In this document: one piece after another, positions 38,932-51,455 of the stretch
Layout of the letters: each line of letters begins with the position of its first letter
How positions within the stretch are numbered: position 1 is the stretch's first letter
Assembly (NCBI GenBank): GCA_002897855.1
Contig: BDTO01000036.1
Span: 1 to 64,000, forward strand
Direction: 5' to 3'
Source of the DNA: a bacterium BMS3Bbin05
GTDB lineage: Bacteria > Nitrospirota > Thermodesulfovibrionia > Thermodesulfovibrionales > BMS3Bbin05
Length of the DNA stretch: 64,000 nt
Translations under genes and position numbers: made by a program
The notes under the pieces: model-generated
Seen by the model: the letters and a program-made list of their open reading frames with translations, nothing else
Databases searched by the model: none
What the model was told of the DNA's origin: nothing

Positions 38932-39291
38932 ATGCCCGCTGCATACAAATCCCATAAGGTTTCAAAGGCTGACGTTGTCAGAGAACTGCTAATGAAGGCA
39001 CGTTTTCTCGGCAAAGTAGGTATTTTCTCATTTGTCATCTTTTCCATCCTTATCTACAAATTATCCTCCAACTGGGATAATACGAAGACATATGTACTAC
39101 TTTCGTCAGGCCTGGCAGCAGCTTCTCTGATATTCTTTTTCTTAATGAGGCGAATCGTCTCTGCTTTAGATAAGAACCCTTCCAATGATGTTATCATCAA
39201 GTGGAGTGATTTTCTCGAACCGTACTATGTACCAAAATTTGTCCTTAAAAAGAAGCGCAACCCCTTTATTGTCGAAGACAATGAAGATTGA
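38932..39291 (+). CDS. Hypothetical membrane protein with two TM segments
   Basis: VGIFSFVIFSILIY and VLLSSGLAAASLIFFFLM. Confidence 0.6.
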   Translation: MPAAYKSHKVSKADVVRELLMKARFLGKVGIFSFVIFSILIYKLSSNWDNTKTYVLLSSGLAAASLIFFFLMRRIVSALDKNPSNDVIIKWSDFLEPYYVPKFVLKKKRNPFIVEDNED

Positions 39292-39325
39292 TGTCGTCGC
39301 AAAAACTTACCGGCTACTGTGTTGC

Positions 39326-39377
39326 ATTAAATGAATAGCAAGCGTATTCCCCGTGGGCTTGCCACAGGGAAGATCAA
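39326..39377 (-). repeat. Dispersed repeat family 2, copy b
   Basis: ttaaatgaatagcaagcgtattccccgtgggcttgccacagggaagatcaat. Confidence 0.65.
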
Positions 39378-39617
39378 TTATCTCCTCACTGCAGAGTACG
39401 TAAACACGCCTCGTTGCCTGGAAATTTATGCGCCTTGTATCTGACGATTTTTGCTTGGCCGTCCCTGTTCTGAACTTTTTTGCGAGTCTATCAGTTCAAA
39501 TCTTTCACCACTGTAATCTATAGCTTCTTTTTTGTAAAATAGAGCCTGCATTGCATATAATAAGCGTCAATCAATTTATTAATTATCTCTACACTTTATT
39601 AAAAAAAAGAGGTTTTA

Positions 39618-40715
39618 TTGAGAAAAATCCTTGTATCTTCATTGGCATTCATATTTATATACCTGATGCTTCACTTCTCAGGCTATTTCTCGCATAATGA
39701 AACAAGCAGCTATCTCACAGTAATTTCTTTCCTGCTTATTTCAATAGCCGTAATCCTTTCAGGCTGTGAATTATTCGCAAACGGGGTCGAATGCATAGGA
39801 GACAGGCTTAATCTCTCACATGCAACAGCCGGTAGTCTACTGGCGGCAGTAGGCACAGCTATGCCTGAAACATTGATCCCCATACTTGCACTTATATTCG
39901 GGAAAGGTATCCACAGAGAATCAATTGCAGTAGGGGCAATCCTTGGTGCACCCTTTATGCTTGCCACCCTTGCCTTTTTTTTTACAGGGTTAACTTCACT
40001 GATTCTTTATTTAATGAAAAAGAGGGATAAGGCCGTACACTACGTAAATCTTTCGGCCCTTAAAACCGAACTCCTTTTTTTTATTATTGCAATGATCGTG
40101 ATTCTAATCATTTCATATATCAATAATAGTCTAACAGATCATATAACTGCTGTTTTACTTCTTCTTACTTATGCACTCTTTGTCAAGATAACTCTGAACC
40201 ATAGGTCGGAGGATGGAGAGGAATATACAGAACACCTGCATTTCAGCTATATAATGTCATGTCCTGCAAATAATTTCTGGATAACGTTGCAGACACTGAC
40301 GGGCCTGGCCCTGATTGTAGTGGGGGCACATATATTTATTAATTTTCTTACCCTGCTTTCAATCAAATCCGGATTGTCATCTCTTGTACTCGCCCTTCTG
40401 TTAGCTCCGGTAGCATCCGAACTGCCGGAAAAATTCAATTCTGTAATATGGACCATTAAGGGAAAAGATACTCTTGCCCTGTCCAATGTCACAGGGGCGA
40501 TGGTTTTCCAGTCGACAATCCCCGTATCAATAGGGCTGATATTTACACAATGGCATCTCGGACACACAGAGTTACTGAATATAGCCTTTTCCCTTTCCAT
40601 GGCAGTAATCGTGTATATTACAATCCTTACACGAAAAAAACTCCCTTCATTTATGCTGATGACGGGCGGGATTTTCTATCTGATATATATTCTGAGGATT
40701 TTTGTTTTTATGTAG
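39618..40715 (+). CDS. Sodium/calcium exchanger (CaCA) family protein
   Basis: ATAGSLLAAVGTAMPETLIP and LLAPVASELPEKFN alpha-repeat motifs. Confidence 0.85.
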   Translation: MRKILVSSLAFIFIYLMLHFSGYFSHNETSSYLTVISFLLISIAVILSGCELFANGVECIGDRLNLSHATAGSLLAAVGTAMPETLIPILALIFGKGIHRESIAVGAILGAPFMLATLAFFFTGLTSLILYLMKKRDKAVHYVNLSALKTELLFFIIAMIVILIISYINNSLTDHITAVLLLLTYALFVKITLNHRSEDGEEYTEHLHFSYIMSCPANNFWITLQTLTGLALIVVGAHIFINFLTLLSIKSGLSSLVLALLLAPVASELPEKFNSVIWTIKGKDTLALSNVTGAMVFQSTIPVSIGLIFTQWHLGHTELLNIAFSLSMAVIVYITILTRKKLPSFMLMTGGIFYLIYILRIFVFM

Positions 40716-40758
40716 AATCTCTTTCTTACAGGCAGGAGACTCTGCAGCGGGAAGTTAT

Positions 40759-40879
40759 ACGGATAGCGAGTGTATTCCCCACGGTCTTGCCACGCGGTCA
40801 AGCGAGCGAATATTATAAAAAAGTAAAAAAATTTTCCTTACATAAGATTCCCTGTGGTCTCGCCACAGGGAAGATCAAT
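40759..40879 (-). repeat. Dispersed repeat family 2, copy c
   Basis: acggatagcgag...ccctgtggtctcgccacagggaagatcaat; includes the U32 peptidase 3' end. Confidence 0.65.
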
Positions 40880-42082
40880 CATCTTTCTTATAATGTCCCC
40901 TTCCCTCGCCTGTTCAGGAACAGTCATCCATACAACTTCATCATTCCGTGCAGATTCCACAGACATATGTTCCTCATCCTCTATTGTCTCGATCCGGAAT
41001 ATCATACCTTCAAGTCCAGGCGTGAGGAATTCAATTTCTTCACCCAAAAACAGCCTGTTGCGCATCAATATCTTTGCCTTGCCCCCCTCTTTGTTTAAAA
41101 TTATGCCGGCAAGCGCATGACTCATACGATACACATAATCATCATCATGATTGTAATCATCGTCGCCCTGTTTGCCGAGATACATTCCGGTAGTATATCC
41201 CCTGCTTGAGAACATTTTGAGTTCATCCAGCCATCTTTTCCTGACAACATATCCATCACCCTCCTTTAGCTCGTCTATTGCCTCCCTGTAACTCTTCACA
41301 ACCCCCGCAATGTAATTTATTCCCTTCATTCTCCCTTCTATCTTAAAACTGTCAACACCTGCATCCCGCAGTTTGTCCAGATGCCTTATCATGCAAAGGT
41401 CACGAGAACTCATTACGTATGTTCCCCTGCCGGTTTCATATACGGGGAAATATTCTCCCGGTCTTTTCTCTTCCATGAGAGAATATTTCCATCTGCATGA
41501 ATTTGTGCACTCACCGCTATTTGCACTCCTGTTTGCAAGAAAAGCGCTCATATAGCACCTTCCCGAATATGAAATACAGAGGGCGCCATGCACAAAACAC
41601 TCAAGCTCGATATCAACTTTCTGCCGTATTTCCCCTATCTCGTCAATATTCAGTTCACGTGCAAGAATAAGCCTCACAGCGCCCATGCGCTCCCAGAATC
41701 GTGCAGACACGTAGTTGGTAATATTGGCCTGTGTGCTTACATGGATCGGGATTCCGGGCGCCTGTTCTCTAAATAACATGAATACCCCCGGATCAGAAAC
41801 GATTACTGCATCCGGCTTGATGTTATTCAGCAGATGGATATGGCCCTTTATCTTTTCAATATCCCTGTTATGAGGAAAGATGTTAACGGTAACATAACAC
41901 TTGATTCCGTTCGCACGTGCATACATAATTGCATTATTCAACTCATCCCGCCCGAAATTATCCGCTCTTGCTCTCAGGCTGAAATCAGAAATACCCAGAT
42001 ATACGGCATCTGCACCATAATGAATGGCCGTCTTTAATTTTTCCATATTCCCCGCAGGGGCAAGAAGCTCGGGTTTCTCCAT
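40838..42082 (-). CDS. Peptidase U32 family protein
   Basis: LLAPAGNMEKLKTAIHYGADAVYLG, ELECFVHGALCISYSGRCYMSA. Confidence 0.92.
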   Translation of the reverse strand: MEKPELLAPAGNMEKLKTAIHYGADAVYLGISDFSLRARADNFGRDELNNAIMYARANGIKCYVTVNIFPHNRDIEKIKGHIHLLNNIKPDAVIVSDPGVFMLFREQAPGIPIHVSTQANITNYVSARFWERMGAVRLILARELNIDEIGEIRQKVDIELECFVHGALCISYSGRCYMSAFLANRSANSGECTNSCRWKYSLMEEKRPGEYFPVYETGRGTYVMSSRDLCMIRHLDKLRDAGVDSFKIEGRMKGINYIAGVVKSYREAIDELKEGDGYVVRKRWLDELKMFSSRGYTTGMYLGKQGDDDYNHDDDYVYRMSHALAGIILNKEGGKAKILMRNRLFLGEEIEFLTPGLEGMIFRIETIEDEEHMSVESARNDEVVWMTVPEQAREGDIIRKMIDLPCGETTGNLM

Positions 42083-42118
42083 AATTAACTCTCTGATTGA
42101 GTCACAGATGAACTTATA

Positions 42119-42949
42119 TTATTCCCGGTTTTCACTTAAATCCCCGATTATTTTTATTACTGATTGATTGAATCCTTCAGGGCCCATTCCATTAGAAGGC
42201 TTAATATTGGGAACAGCTTCAAGAATTTCTATATCATGAGACCCGTTCTTCTTTTTAACAACAACAGGATGATCAACATTCATGAACATTGGAATATCAT
42301 TCAGATTATCTCCAAGTGCAACTGTGATAACTTCTCCATAGTTTACTTTATAAATATCCCTTATCATTCTTACTGCCCTGCCCTTGTCATTATCGCCAAT
42401 AAGATGGATAAATCTGCCCGAAGTATAATGCAGTCCCATATCCCTGATTGCCTGTTTAAGTGAATTAAGATTAACTGTGTCATCAACAATGATCGGCTCA
42501 TCATAATCTCTTTCTTTGGACATTTTGGCCTGATCTCTTGAAAGGCCTGTAACATGCATTATTTCATCGATGTTCATATCGGAAAAACCTTTGATGTTAA
42601 AACCCATAAGTCTGAGTTTGTGTAATGCATCAATCAAATCTTTGTATGGTGCTCCAAGCGATATCATGTCATACCCGTATTTTTTGGATGTCCTTATCCA
42701 GAAAGGCATCTCTCTCACATAACCAGCCGGTATAAAAATACCGCCCCCGTTCTCTGATACAAACGGGTGCCCGTTGTCCAGCAATTTCCTGTAATAAATG
42801 ATTTCTCCTGCAGTTTTACTGGATACTATTACGAGTGGTATCTGTTTTTCTCTGATAACTTCAAGGGCTTCCCTTGCGGGTTCAAAAGAGTATGTATCCT
42901 CTTCTAAAAGCGTACCGTCCAGATCTGTAAATATGATTATTTTCTTCAT
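42119..42949 (-). CDS. HAD phosphatase, mannosyl-/glucosyl-3-phosphoglycerate phosphatase-like
   Basis: IFTDLDGTLLEEDTYSFEPA, ALGDNLNDIPMF, GPEGFNQSV. Confidence 0.8.
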   Translation of the reverse strand: MKKIIIFTDLDGTLLEEDTYSFEPAREALEVIREKQIPLVIVSSKTAGEIIYYRKLLDNGHPFVSENGGGIFIPAGYVREMPFWIRTSKKYGYDMISLGAPYKDLIDALHKLRLMGFNIKGFSDMNIDEIMHVTGLSRDQAKMSKERDYDEPIIVDDTVNLNSLKQAIRDMGLHYTSGRFIHLIGDNDKGRAVRMIRDIYKVNYGEVITVALGDNLNDIPMFMNVDHPVVVKKKNGSHDIEILEAVPNIKPSNGMGPEGFNQSVIKIIGDLSENRE

Positions 42950-44226
42950 TTGATTATTACTATCTGTATATCCATAACATTAGTGCCTGTAGGGCCTGTA
43001 ACGAAAAGCCCTCCCTCTTTCCGGAAGAAATGGTACATATCGTTTTTGCCCAGATATTCATCCACATCCAGGCCTGACAATCGGGCCCTGCTTATCGTGT
43101 TTCCATCAACTATTGCGCCGGCTGCATCAGTGGGTCCGTCATTACCATCCGTACCCGCTGATAACATTGTAATATTTTCAAGCCCCTTTACTTCTTTTGC
43201 AAATCCTGCGGCAAGCTCCATGTTTCTTCCTCCTTTTCCGTTACCCTTTACGGTTACCGTCGTCTCTCCCCCGGATATTATGCATAAAGGTCTTTCATCC
43301 CGTTTTTTTATCATTTCCCTGACTCTTGCTCCTATAGATACCCCTGCATCTACAGCTTCACCTGTAATAAATTCGTCATAGACCAATACGGACATCCCTG
43401 CATCCCTTGCCTTCTCTTCGGCTGCCTTTATAGCAACACTCAAACTTCCTATAATTGTATTTTCTACTTTGTCAAGAATTGGATCGCCTTTCTTAAGAGT
43501 TTCCTGTATCACACCCTCAGAACCGTTACGAAGTACCTCTCTCACGTTTCTTGGAATTGAAGACTCAAGGCCATATTTATATACGACATCAACAGCTTCC
43601 GAGAAAGTTGAATCATCATAAGTCGTCGGCCCCGATGCTATCACATCCAGTCTGTCACCCATTACATCAGACAATATCAGAGATGCAATATTTCTCCCCC
43701 TGAAATGATACAGAAACCGTCCACCCTTTACATCGGATAGGTGTTTTCTGACAGCATTAAGCTCAAATATATCAGCACCGGCCCTCAAAAGCATATCAGT
43801 AGTAATCTGTTTGTCAATGAGAGTCAGTCCTTCATAAGGCTTGCAAAACAGAGAAGATCCGCCGCCTGATATCAGGCATATCAAATCATCATCAGACGTC
43901 AAATTATCTACAAAATCGACAAGCTCCGACGTATACTTAATGCTGTTCTCGTCGGGAACAGGATGCGCCGCCTCCTTCAGTGTCAGCATACCTGTTTTCT
44001 TGCCATGCCCGTACTTTGTAATCAAATATCCTCCCAGCAATTTTCCGCCGAGGACATCCTCGCAAGCCATTCCCATTTGTGACGCTGCCTTTCCGAAACC
44101 TACTACATATACCCCCTTCGACCATCTGCCGAAATGATCTTCAATAAACGATCTTACGGCATTATAAGGATTTACCGCTTTAACAGCTGCATCGAATATA
44201 TCCCTTAATAATTTCTTTGAATCCAC
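42946..44226 (-). CDS. Glycerate 2-kinase (MOFRL family)
   Basis: VVGFGKAASQMGMA, AAHPVPDENS, LISGGGSSLFCKP, SAGTDGNDGPTDAAGA. Confidence 0.9.
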   Translation of the reverse strand: MDSKKLLRDIFDAAVKAVNPYNAVRSFIEDHFGRWSKGVYVVGFGKAASQMGMACEDVLGGKLLGGYLITKYGHGKKTGMLTLKEAAHPVPDENSIKYTSELVDFVDNLTSDDDLICLISGGGSSLFCKPYEGLTLIDKQITTDMLLRAGADIFELNAVRKHLSDVKGGRFLYHFRGRNIASLILSDVMGDRLDVIASGPTTYDDSTFSEAVDVVYKYGLESSIPRNVREVLRNGSEGVIQETLKKGDPILDKVENTIIGSLSVAIKAAEEKARDAGMSVLVYDEFITGEAVDAGVSIGARVREMIKKRDERPLCIISGGETTVTVKGNGKGGRNMELAAGFAKEVKGLENITMLSAGTDGNDGPTDAAGAIVDGNTISRARLSGLDVDEYLGKNDMYHFFRKEGGLFVTGPTGTNVMDIQIVIIK

Positions 44227-44227
44227 A

Positions 44228-45379
44228 TCAAAGTCTCCTTTTGAACATAACGAAAAACTTTTCCATCAGTTTGACTAAAAACGGCCGCTTCACCCATTCA
44301 TAAAGCTCCACTTTCTTTGATTTTTCCAGATCTCTTTTGAATATCTTTTCCATCTGCATCGCAAATCTCTCATCAAAGACTCCCATATTGCCCTCATCAT
44401 TTTTACGAAGCGACTGGAAATCAAGATTTGCTGACCCTATAATGCTGAATACATTGTCAAACAAATAAGATTTTGCATGAAGTATACTCTCATTGTACAG
44501 ATATATTTTAATACCCCATTTAAGCAGTTTCGTAAAAGATGCCCTGCCTGCATACATAACCGACTTCATATCACTATAACGCGGCAGGAGCAGTTCGACC
44601 CCGACTCCTCTGTCAACAGCCTCTTTCAGCAGGAACATCATCCTTCTGCTCGGTGTAAAATATGCTGTTGTAAGGTGTATGCTTTGCCCGGTATTTCTTA
44701 TACACCAATACAGGAGTTTTCTCAACTTCTTTCTTCCGCGGGCTGAAGATGAAAATATAGGCAGGACATTCAGGCCGTCGCTATAAAGCAAAGGTTTTTC
44801 TGTCTGTATATCAGTTATAGGATTCCCTTTCCAGAATCTCCATGTTATCTTAAATATCTCATGAAGCCTGCGGGCGACCGGACCCTCTACCCTTATGGCC
44901 GTGTCTCTCCACCCTCTTTTTTTGTGCCTGAAAAAACCATACCCCCTGTATTCATCCGCTATGTTAAGTCCTCCGGTAAATACAATCTTGCCGTCTATAA
45001 CAATCAGTTTCCTGTGATCTCTGTGAATATAATCTCCTATTGACTTCCATTTGAGCGGCCTGGAAGCTTTGACCTCGATTCCCGCTGTTTCCATATCTTT
45101 CCAGAAACTTCGGGATGTTGTAAACGATCCGAAGTGGTCATATAGTATACATACCTTCAATCCGCTCCCGGCTTTTTTCTTCAAGAGTCTTGCAAGTTCT
45201 TCCCCGGTATCATCATTTTTGAAGATGTAGAATATCAAAAATATACTATTTTCGGCCTTTTCCATATCATGAAATATGATGTTGAACGCATCGTTGCCCT
45301 CATAAAAAACATTTACCCTGTTTTGACCGACAAATTTTTCTCCATACATACTTTCTATATCGGGAATATTGATTGGCAT
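44228..45379 (-). CDS. Cardiolipin synthase-like phospholipase D family protein
   Basis: Two HKD motifs: HRDHRKLIVIDGKIVFTGG and HAKSYLFDNVFSIIGSAN. Confidence 0.9.
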   Translation of the reverse strand: MPINIPDIESMYGEKFVGQNRVNVFYEGNDAFNIIFHDMEKAENSIFLIFYIFKNDDTGEELARLLKKKAGSGLKVCILYDHFGSFTTSRSFWKDMETAGIEVKASRPLKWKSIGDYIHRDHRKLIVIDGKIVFTGGLNIADEYRGYGFFRHKKRGWRDTAIRVEGPVARRLHEIFKITWRFWKGNPITDIQTEKPLLYSDGLNVLPIFSSSARGRKKLRKLLYWCIRNTGQSIHLTTAYFTPSRRMMFLLKEAVDRGVGVELLLPRYSDMKSVMYAGRASFTKLLKWGIKIYLYNESILHAKSYLFDNVFSIIGSANLDFQSLRKNDEGNMGVFDERFAMQMEKIFKRDLEKSKKVELYEWVKRPFLVKLMEKFFVMFKRRL

Positions 45380-45433
45380 AACTGTTACAAGCTAAGATAC
45401 TGCTAAATTATGTGGATGTAACTTCAGGAGCGA

Positions 45434-46174
45434 TTACCTCAATCCTGCCTTTGAAAAGAGTAACCCGAGATACTTGTTAACTATACTATCTCGTCGTATA
45501 AAGGGAATAGGCGGCTTTTTACGCATGCCAAGCCGTATAAGCATCTTTATCAATTCTTTATTGTTCTTATCATACTTAAGGCCATTTCTGACATATTGAA
45601 TAGCCATATTCTTCTTCCCGGCCGCAAGGTATGCCTTGCCGAGATTTAAATAGAAAAAATGCTCAAAATAATAGCCGCTGATTTTATGCCCTTTTTTGAA
45701 ATCCGACAAAGCCTTTTTGCAGATGGCAATGCCATTGTTGTACTGCTTAAATAAGACTGCCCGCAGGTATCCGCAATATGACATAATAAAAGGATCATCA
45801 GGAAATATCAGCATGGCATCTTCTACGAGGTCATATGCATCTTTCAATCTGTTTTTTTTGATGAGAGTTCCTATCCCCTTGATATAATCCGACTCGCTCC
45901 TCTTTGTTTCAAGATGTTTTTCCTGAATCATCTTAATCATTTCATTATGCTGACGATGCATTAACTCATGAAACTCGTTTTCCCCGATACTATCCTTCGA
46001 TAGACAGGCAGACTTGATCTTCTCTACAATTCTGCCCTCCAGGTAGGCTGTAGAAGTAATGAATGGATATCTTGATGTGGCTTCTTCTGTCTGTATAAAA
46101 TAATTTATGCCCTTTACAGAAATCGTGGTGCTATAATCAAAACGCTTACCGGTTTTAAGCCTTATCTTCTTCAT
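45434..46174 (-). CDS. TPR-repeat protein
   Basis: Helical repeat content (LGKAYLAAGKKNMAIQYVRNGLKYD); start set at MKKIRLKTGK because the upstream extension is repeat-derived. Confidence 0.65.
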   Translation of the reverse strand: MKKIRLKTGKRFDYSTTISVKGINYFIQTEEATSRYPFITSTAYLEGRIVEKIKSACLSKDSIGENEFHELMHRQHNEMIKMIQEKHLETKRSESDYIKGIGTLIKKNRLKDAYDLVEDAMLIFPDDPFIMSYCGYLRAVLFKQYNNGIAICKKALSDFKKGHKISGYYFEHFFYLNLGKAYLAAGKKNMAIQYVRNGLKYDKNNKELIKMLIRLGMRKKPPIPFIRRDSIVNKYLGLLFSKAGLR

Positions 46175-46197
46175 TAATATACTTTTTCCGTTAAAGA

Positions 46198-46302
46198 CTC
46201 CCTGAGACCTGTCTGCGTGCAACGGACAGGCAGGCAAGACCACGAAAAATTCTGATGTAAGGAGTCTTTTTTATTATTATATTTGTTTGCTACCCATTTA
46301 AT
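46198..46302 (+). repeat. Dispersed repeat family 2, degenerate copy d
   Basis: gacctgtctgcgtgcaacggacaggcaggc ... tttttattattatatttgtttgctacccatttaa. Confidence 0.5.
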
Positions 46303-46553
46303 AATCATTCAGATAGTCTCTTTATATAAAAAGTTTAAAGTTATACCTGATAAATGTCAAATCCATATTTCCATTTATAGTTGGTGAAGAATCGTATCTC
46401 CCATCTGTTATGAATTCCAAAGGCATACTAATACTGATATATTTTAACCCTGATAATTCATAAGCCCTTGCAGTGGAAGCCGAATAATGTAATAATCCGC
46501 AAGTCCCGGCCCGTTAAAACTCATGGAGGCAGGAAACAATTTATCATGCTCCA

Positions 46554-46588
46554 TAAAAAAACACCCCTTAAAAACACAGGGGTGTTTC
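46554..46588 (-). terminator. Rho-independent terminator of the atp operon
   Basis: Minus strand ACACCCCT-loop-AGGGGTGT followed by T7. Confidence 0.8.
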
Positions 46589-46608
46589 GATAAATAATAA
46601 CGATAATC

Positions 46609-47019
46609 TTATCTTGACGAGGCCTTCTCTGCGACCTGAATTCTCATTATAGCCCTTTGAAGCGCCGTCTGACTCCTTGTAAAATCGAGATCTTCTTCTT
46701 TCTTAAATCTTTCTTCAGCCCTTTTCATGGCTTCTCTCGCCCTTTCTATATCGATATCCTCAGATCTTTCAGCGCTGTCCGCAAGTACCATCATATTATC
46801 TGAAATAACTTCGGCATACCCCGAATTGATAAAGACATAATAATTCCTGCCGCCTTTTTTATAAATAAGCATGCCGATATTAAGCGTGGTTACAAAAGAA
46901 ACATGACCTGGTAATACACCAAATTCTCCTTCTGTACCGGATGCAACCACCTCATCTACATCTTCGGACAGAATACTGCCATACGGCGTAACTATTTCGA
47001 GAATCACTTTTTCTTCCAA
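46609..47019 (-). CDS. atpC: ATP synthase F1 epsilon subunit
   Basis: LEIVTPYGSILSEDVDEVVASGTEGEFGVLPGHVSFVTTL. Confidence 0.93.
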   Translation of the reverse strand: MEEKVILEIVTPYGSILSEDVDEVVASGTEGEFGVLPGHVSFVTTLNIGMLIYKKGGRNYYVFINSGYAEVISDNMMVLADSAERSEDIDIERAREAMKRAEERFKKEEDLDFTRSQTALQRAIMRIQVAEKASSR

Positions 47020-47037
47020 TTAATCACCCCTGTTTAG

Positions 47038-48486
<1,449 letters not shown>

Positions 48487-48508
48487 TTATATAAATTAAA
48501 TGATTCCA

Positions 48509-49384
48509 TCACTGTTTTATGGCCTCCGCTCCGCCGACGATGTCCATAAGCTCCGTGGTAATAGCAGCCTGTCTTGCCTTGTTGTATTGAAGAGTAAGTT
48601 TTTCCACCAGCTCGTTGGTATTTTTCGTGGCATTTTCCATAGCGGTCATTCTCGCCGCTTCCTCGGCTGCCTGTGATTCAAGCAAAGCCCTGTAAATCTG
48701 TATTTCTATATTCTTTGGAAGTAACCTGTTGAGGATTTCTTTCTCTGAAGGCTCGAATATGAAGTCTCCCGTAACCATTGCTCTGTTTTCCCCATCTTCT
48801 TCAAAAGGCTCAATAGGCAGAAGCTTTACTTTCGTAACATTCTGCATCATTACGGATTTAAACTCATTATATACCAGAAATACCTCGTCAATATCTTCAG
48901 CCGCATAGGCATCGATTACTTCCCTCGCAACCTTCTGTGCATTAGTATATACAATCTTGCCGGAAAGCCCTGTCCAGGACTTTCTCGTCTTAATATGCCT
49001 TCTCCTGAAATAGTCGCTCGCCTTTCTTCCTATAGTAGTCAGGGAAACCGTAAATCCTTCCGATGTGAGCCCGTTTACAAATTTAGACGCTTCTTTAATA
49101 ATATTGGCATTAAAGGCGCCGCAAAGCCCCTTATCACCGGTCATAACAATGACCTCTACAGTCCTCCGCGGCCTTACCGCAAGAAGCGGGTGAAGTTCTC
49201 TTTCGACTCCTGATGAAAGGCCCGTCAGAATAGATCGCATTTTATTTGAGTACGGTCTTACCCTCATCATTGCATCCTGAGCCTTGCGCAATTTTGCGGC
49301 AGCCACCATCTTCATGGCCTTCGTAATCTTCCCGGTATTCTTAACCGCCTGAATTCTATTCTTTATATCTCTTAAATTTGGCAT
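48509..49384 (-). CDS. atpG: ATP synthase F1 gamma subunit
   Basis: MPNLRDIKNRIQAVKNTGKITKAMKMVAAAKL, TGDKGLCGAFN. Confidence 0.96.
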   Translation of the reverse strand: MPNLRDIKNRIQAVKNTGKITKAMKMVAAAKLRKAQDAMMRVRPYSNKMRSILTGLSSGVERELHPLLAVRPRRTVEVIVMTGDKGLCGAFNANIIKEASKFVNGLTSEGFTVSLTTIGRKASDYFRRRHIKTRKSWTGLSGKIVYTNAQKVAREVIDAYAAEDIDEVFLVYNEFKSVMMQNVTKVKLLPIEPFEEDGENRAMVTGDFIFEPSEKEILNRLLPKNIEIQIYRALLESQAAEEAARMTAMENATKNTNELVEKLTLQYNKARQAAITTELMDIVGGAEAIKQ

Positions 49385-49399
49385 TAACGGAACCCCGGA

Positions 49400-50908
49400 T
49401 CAAGCCTGAAACGTGGCTTTAAACGCCTTTATCGTCTCATTCATTTTCTCTTTAAGTGACTCATCAAGAGCCTTCTTCTCAGTAATTTCATCCAATATTT
49501 CCTTATTCTGCGATTTCACATAACTCACAAGACCGCTCTCAAAATCGATGACCTTCTCAACCGGTACATCATCCACAAAACCCTGCGTTCCTGCATACAG
49601 CAAAAGTATCTGTTCAGCCATAGTCATCGGAACATATTGATCCTGTTTCAGCAGTTCTATCATTCTCTTGCCTCTTTCGATCTGGGCAAGGGTCGACTTG
49701 TCAAGGTCTGATCCGAACTGTGCAAATGCGGCAAGTTCCCTGAACTGCGCAAGATCAAGCCTCAACGTTCCTGCTACCTGTTTCATCGCCTTGGTCTGAG
49801 CAGCTCCACCGACACGACTTACAGACAGACCCACATTAACCGCAGGCCTTACACCTGCATAGAAAAGGTCAGGTTCAAGATAAATCTGGCCGTCTGTAAT
49901 CGATATAACATTGGTAGGTATGTATGCTGATACGTCACCTGCCTGTGTCTCAATAATAGGCAAGGCCGTAAGAGAACCGCCTCCAAGGTCGTCAGAAAGC
50001 TTCGAGGCCCTTTCGAGGAGTCTTGAATGCAGATAAAAAACATCACCGGGGTATGCCTCACGGCCAGGCGGGCGCCTCAAAAGAAGCGACAATTGCCTGT
50101 ATGCAGTTGCCTGCTTGCTGAGATCATCATATATAATAAGCGCATGTTTGCCGTTATCTCTGAAGTATTCTCCTATGGAACATCCGGTATAAGGAGCAAG
50201 GTACTGCAATGGAGCAGGCTCACTGGCCGTAGATGAGACTATAATTGTATGTTCAAGTGCCCCGTATTCTTCCAGAGTCTTAACAACGCGAACCACGTTG
50301 GCCCTCTTCTGCCCTATAGCAACATATATGCAGTAAACATCTTCGCCTTTCTGGTTGATAATTGCATCAACTCCTATAGCCGTCTTACCGGTCTGACGGT
50401 CTCCGATTATGAGTTCTCTCTGGCCTCTACCGATGGGTATCATGGAATCAATCGCCTTTATCCCGGTCTGCAGAGGCTCACGGACTGGCTGACGGTCAAC
50501 TATACCCGGCGCCACAACATCGACTATCCTGGTATCTTTTGTATTTATAGGCCCCTTCCCGTCAATAGGCTGCCCTATGGCGTTCACAACCCTCCCAAGC
50601 ATGGCATCACCGACCGGAACGGACATGATCCTGCCGGTTCTCTTGACTATGTCGCCTTCCTTGATGAATCTGTCCTCACCAAAAATAACGGCACCTACGG
50701 CATCTGCCTCCAGGTTCAGCGCCATACCAAAAACATTATGCGGGAATTCGAGAAGTTCGCTCGACATGCAGTTTTCAAGACCATATATCCTTGCAATCCC
50801 GTCACCTATGGTCATGACCGTGCCGACCTCACTTACATCGACCTTTTTTTCAAAATCCGTAATCTGTTTCTTGATAGCCTCACTAATTTCTGCTACATTG
50901 ATATCCAT
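49400..50908 (-). CDS. atpA: ATP synthase F1 alpha subunit
   Basis: [35 protein letters not shown]. Confidence 0.98.
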   Translation of the reverse strand: MDINVAEISEAIKKQITDFEKKVDVSEVGTVMTIGDGIARIYGLENCMSSELLEFPHNVFGMALNLEADAVGAVIFGEDRFIKEGDIVKRTGRIMSVPVGDAMLGRVVNAIGQPIDGKGPINTKDTRIVDVVAPGIVDRQPVREPLQTGIKAIDSMIPIGRGQRELIIGDRQTGKTAIGVDAIINQKGEDVYCIYVAIGQKRANVVRVVKTLEEYGALEHTIIVSSTASEPAPLQYLAPYTGCSIGEYFRDNGKHALIIYDDLSKQATAYRQLSLLLRRPPGREAYPGDVFYLHSRLLERASKLSDDLGGGSLTALPIIETQAGDVSAYIPTNVISITDGQIYLEPDLFYAGVRPAVNVGLSVSRVGGAAQTKAMKQVAGTLRLDLAQFRELAAFAQFGSDLDKSTLAQIERGKRMIELLKQDQYVPMTMAEQILLLYAGTQGFVDDVPVEKVIDFESGLVSYVKSQNKEILDEITEKKALDESLKEKMNETIKAFKATFQA

Positions 50909-50912
50909 GATT

Positions 50913-51455
50913 TCACCCCTTTATAAGCTCATCTTCTAAAAGCTTAAGCTGGCCTTTCAGGCTGCTATCGTACATTGTACTACCCATTTTTATTATGAAC
51001 CCTCCAAGAAGCGAAGGGTCGTTATCATACTCGATCTCCACATCCTTTGATGTAAGCCTTCCAAGTATATCTTTCAGCCTTCGCCCGATATCTTCGCTTA
51101 TTTCCACGGCGCTTATTACTATTGCCTTTGTCTTTTTCTTCTTCTCACGATACATGTCAACTGCAAGCTTAAGTATCTCAGGCAAAATTGCGATCGCCCC
51201 GTTTGCAGCAAGATACTTCAGATATTTTTCAATATTCCCGGACAGATTGATTGCTCCGGATATAATACCTACGGTTCTTTCCTTTTCATTCAATGAGAAC
51301 AGAGGGCTTGTAAGAGATGAGAATATGTCCCTGCTCTTTTGCATTACTTCATTCACAAGGCTGAGCTGACCGAATGCCTCTTCAAACTTATCGATTTCAA
51401 CGGCATTGAAAAGAGTTTTGGCATATTTCCTGGCAATCTTAAAAGTATCAGCCAT
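50913..51455 (-). CDS. atpH: ATP synthase F1 delta subunit
   Basis: [21 protein letters not shown]-term [25 protein letters not shown]. Confidence 0.9.
   Translation of the reverse strand: MADTFKIARKYAKTLFNAVEIDKFEEAFGQLSLVNEVMQKSRDIFSSLTSPLFSLNEKERTVGIISGAINLSGNIEKYLKYLAANGAIAILPEILKLAVDMYREKKKKTKAIVISAVEISEDIGRRLKDILGRLTSKDVEIEYDNDPSLLGGFIIKMGSTMYDSSLKGQLKLLEDELIKG

Noticed and set aside
46175-46243. N-terminal extension MVLPACPLHADRSQGVFNGKSIL of the TPR ORF
   Set aside because: Encoded by repeat-family-2 sequence; ATG at 46174 (MKKIRLKTGK) is the more credible start
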